DNA from: an uncultured Eubacterium sp.
GTDB taxonomy: Bacteria; Bacillota; Clostridia; Lachnospirales; Lachnospiraceae
Length of the DNA: 24,248 bases
Assembly (NCBI GenBank): GCA_910580075.1
Contig: CAJTVR010000060.1
Location: 1 to 24,248 of the forward strand
Direction of reading: 5' to 3'
Part shown: in pieces, positions 22,697 to 24,248 of the stretch
Position numbering within the stretch: the first letter of the stretch is position 1
How the letters are laid out: each line of letters begins with the position of its first letter
Translations under genes and position numbers: made by a program
Notes under the pieces: model-generated
The model's input: the letters and a program-made list of their open reading frames with translations, nothing else
The model's database searches: none
Told to the model about the DNA's origin: nothing

Positions 22697-23977
22697 ATGG
22701 GGACTTCGATTATAAGAAAAAGTATACTTAAACAGAACGAACTGGAAAATTTAGAGAAACTTTTAGCAATTGCAAGAAGTCAGAATGATTGTATAAATTT
22801 AAATTTGATTTATATGACACTTACTCTGAATGAGCAGAATTATGACAAGGTAATGAATTTTTTTTCGGAGCGGGGCATAACAATGATTCAAGATGATATA
22901 GAACCGGATGTACCGGCTTATTCCTGTGAGGGAGAGAAATTCAGGCCTTTTGATCCCTCTAAGATAGACATAACAATGAAGCCATTAACTTTGGATTCAC
23001 TGTTAAGAAGAATTCAAAACGATGAAATAGAATTTGACGCTTCTTTCCAGCGGAAAGCGGGGCTGTGGAATAGGAGGCAGAAAAGTCAGCTGATTGAGTC
23101 AATTTTTTTAAGGATACCGTTACCGGCGTTTTATTTTGATGCATCCGATGATGGGCTTTGGCTGATTATAGATGGTTTACAGCGGGTATCAGCATTGCGG
23201 GAGTTTGTGGTGGAAAAAACATTAATATTAGAGCAAATGGAATTTTTCCCAGAGCTAAACCGGTGCAGCTATGATCAGCTTCCACGGGCATTTCAAAGAC
23301 GGATAGATGAAACTGTAATTAACGTTTATCTGGTTAATCCGGCGACACCTGTAAATGTTAAATTCAATATTTTTAAAAGAATAAATACAGGGGGACTGGA
23401 ATTGGAACCGCAAGAAATCAGAAATGCACTGTTTCAAGGAAAGTCCGCTATATTTTTGAAGGAATGTGCTGGTCTGGACAGTTTTTTGACAGCTACAGAT
23501 GGCAGTGTGAAAAGCGAGAGGATGTTAGACCGGGAATTTGTATTACGATATATATCATTCTGTTATTTAGACTTAAAAAATTATACAGGAAATATTGATG
23601 AGTTTCTTAACGAAGGAATGAAATATTTAAACTGTGCTGCGGATGATTTATTACAGGAAATCCGGTCTGAATTTATTTATGTTATGGATAGTATGCATTG
23701 CATTATGGGAAGAAACGCATTTCGAAAAATATGCAGGGATGGCCGGCGCAGGCCTATTAATAAGGCGGTTTTTGAGTCATGGTGCTACGTTATCAAAAAT
23801 CTATCGAAGGAACAAGTAGAGCGTCTGGTATATCGTCGGGATAAGGTCCAGGAAAAATATATGGTTTTATGTGAAAATAGTGATTATCTTTATCGGCTGA
23901 AAGCTCCTGACCGTAAGATGGTATATATGAGAATAGGAGATATTCAAAATTTGATAAGCAGTATCATAACGTATTGA
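22697..23977 (+). CDS. DUF262-domain protein with sigma-70 region 1.1-like N-terminus
   Basis: This 426-residue protein starts at the ATG at 22697, which has AGGAG six bases upstream; a longer in-frame TTG start lacks one. Residues about 12-66 (ELENLEKLLAIARSQNDCIN to FFSERGITMIQDD) resemble the small helical region 1.1 of RpoD-type sigma factors. Residues about 92-300 are a DUF262 (GmrSD N-terminal-like) domain: FQRKAGLW at 117-124, IIDGLQR at 157-163, and FKRINTGG at 226-233. DUF262 is a ParB-related fold that in GmrSD-type restriction systems binds or hydrolyses nucleotides. The C-terminal 120 residues are helical and unassigned. The AAA ATPase gene begins 11 bases after its stop. Base composition is richer in A and T than in the genes to the left, suggesting transfer. 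Confidence 0.85.
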   Translation: MGTSIIRKSILKQNELENLEKLLAIARSQNDCINLNLIYMTLTLNEQNYDKVMNFFSERGITMIQDDIEPDVPAYSCEGEKFRPFDPSKIDITMKPLTLDSLLRRIQNDEIEFDASFQRKAGLWNRRQKSQLIESIFLRIPLPAFYFDASDDGLWLIIDGLQRVSALREFVVEKTLILEQMEFFPELNRCSYDQLPRAFQRRIDETVINVYLVNPATPVNVKFNIFKRINTGGLELEPQEIRNALFQGKSAIFLKECAGLDSFLTATDGSVKSERMLDREFVLRYISFCYLDLKNYTGNIDEFLNEGMKYLNCAADDLLQEIRSEFIYVMDSMHCIMGRNAFRKICRDGRRRPINKAVFESWCYVIKNLSKEQVERLVYRRDKVQEKYMVLCENSDYLYRLKAPDRKMVYMRIGDIQNLISSIITY

Positions 23978-23988
23978 GCGGAGGAGTC

Positions 23989-24248
23989 ATGGTTAGAACT
24001 ATTTATATGAAAAATTTTAAGTGCTTTGAAGAGATTTCTGTGGAATGCAGACTGCTAAACTTGCTTACGGGCATTAATGGAATGGGGAAATCTACAATTA
24101 TTCAGGCGCTGCTTCTTTTACGCCAGACAAGTGAGATAGCTGTGCAAGGGAGAGAGAATCATGCGCTTCTGAATGGAAAATATGTAAGCCTTGGAACATT
24201 GAAAGACATTTCTTATTGGTACAAAAAGGATGATGAGATCCGTATTTT
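23989..24248 (+). CDS. AAA family ATPase, SMC/RecF-like, 5' part only
   Basis: The frame opens at the ATG at 23989 behind GGAGG and runs past the window end with 86 complete codons. MVRTIYMKNFKCFEEISVEC is the typical N-terminal strand of RecF/SMC-like ATPases (xLxxxNFKxFxxxxxxxLxxLN), followed by Walker A GINGMGKST at residues 28-36. AAA15/21-type (DUF3696 and relatives) ATPases begin this way. The 11-bp gap to the DUF262 gene makes an operon. Such a pair resembles defence or accessory modules, but the rest of the ATPase and any further partner are outside the window. Confidence 0.85.
   Translation, partial: MVRTIYMKNFKCFEEISVECRLLNLLTGINGMGKSTIIQALLLLRQTSEIAVQGRENHALLNGKYVSLGTLKDISYWYKKDDEIRI

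Overview
The window looks like chromosomal DNA of a spore-forming, Gram-positive anaerobe of the class Clostridia, most likely a Lachnospiraceae. The evidence is a complete GerA-type spore germination operon, a DUF6465-like small protein, strong AGGAG-type ribosome binding sites, several GTG/TTG starts, and protein sequences typical of gut Firmicutes. No rRNA, tRNA, CRISPR array or intact transposase gene was found.

Layout. Bases 1-738 are repeat-rich and gene-free: a half-copy of a dispersed palindromic repeat, a 58-bp tandem repeat and a large inverted repeat, ending in a good sigma-A promoter for a small DUF6465-like gene (739-1041). A perfect 20-bp hairpin separates it from a convergent XRE regulator (1106-1459). 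A gene of unknown function (1895-2284) and a second repeat-rich stretch (2285-2751), which holds a compact 99-nt palindrome, lead to nfo (endonuclease IV, minus strand). Bases 3880-13098 are a plus-strand run: a class A penicillin-binding protein, thrH, an asymmetric heterodimeric ABC exporter, and a two-gene unit of a cytosolic ParB-like/BMP fusion protein overlapping a metallophosphoesterase. This run ends in a strong intrinsic terminator. An ECF sigma factor with an overlapping single-pass membrane partner follows (13323-14406), then the germination receptor operon A-B-C (14556-18542).

On the minus strand, 18733-20527 encodes a GNAT acetyltransferase and an intact L-cysteine desulfidase (UPF0597/CyuA type). 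Upstream of it, 20532-22327 is a decayed locus. It holds a frameshifted second desulfidase paralogue, a remnant of the sigma-54 (rpoN) C-terminus on the opposite strand, an apparently intact glutaredoxin-like gene, the last 40 codons or so of a RidA-like gene, and a fragment of a cystine/dicarboxylate-type symporter fused to it. The symporter fragment stops beside a half-copy of the dispersed repeat. The fragments make functional sense together: cystine uptake, desulfidation of cysteine to 2-aminoacrylate, and RidA removal of 2-aminoacrylate. I read this as a former cysteine-use operon broken by deletions.

The last 1.9 kb (22331-24248) is visibly more AT-rich. It carries a possible 30-residue membrane peptide, a DUF262 protein with a sigma-70 region 1.1-like N-terminus, and the start of an SMC/RecF-like AAA ATPase that runs off the window. 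This pairing resembles accessory or defence modules.

The best candidates for something undescribed are the ParB-like/BMP plus metallophosphoesterase unit, the DUF262-ATPase pair with its unusual N-terminal domain, and the palindromic repeat family that sits at gene borders and at a deletion breakpoint.
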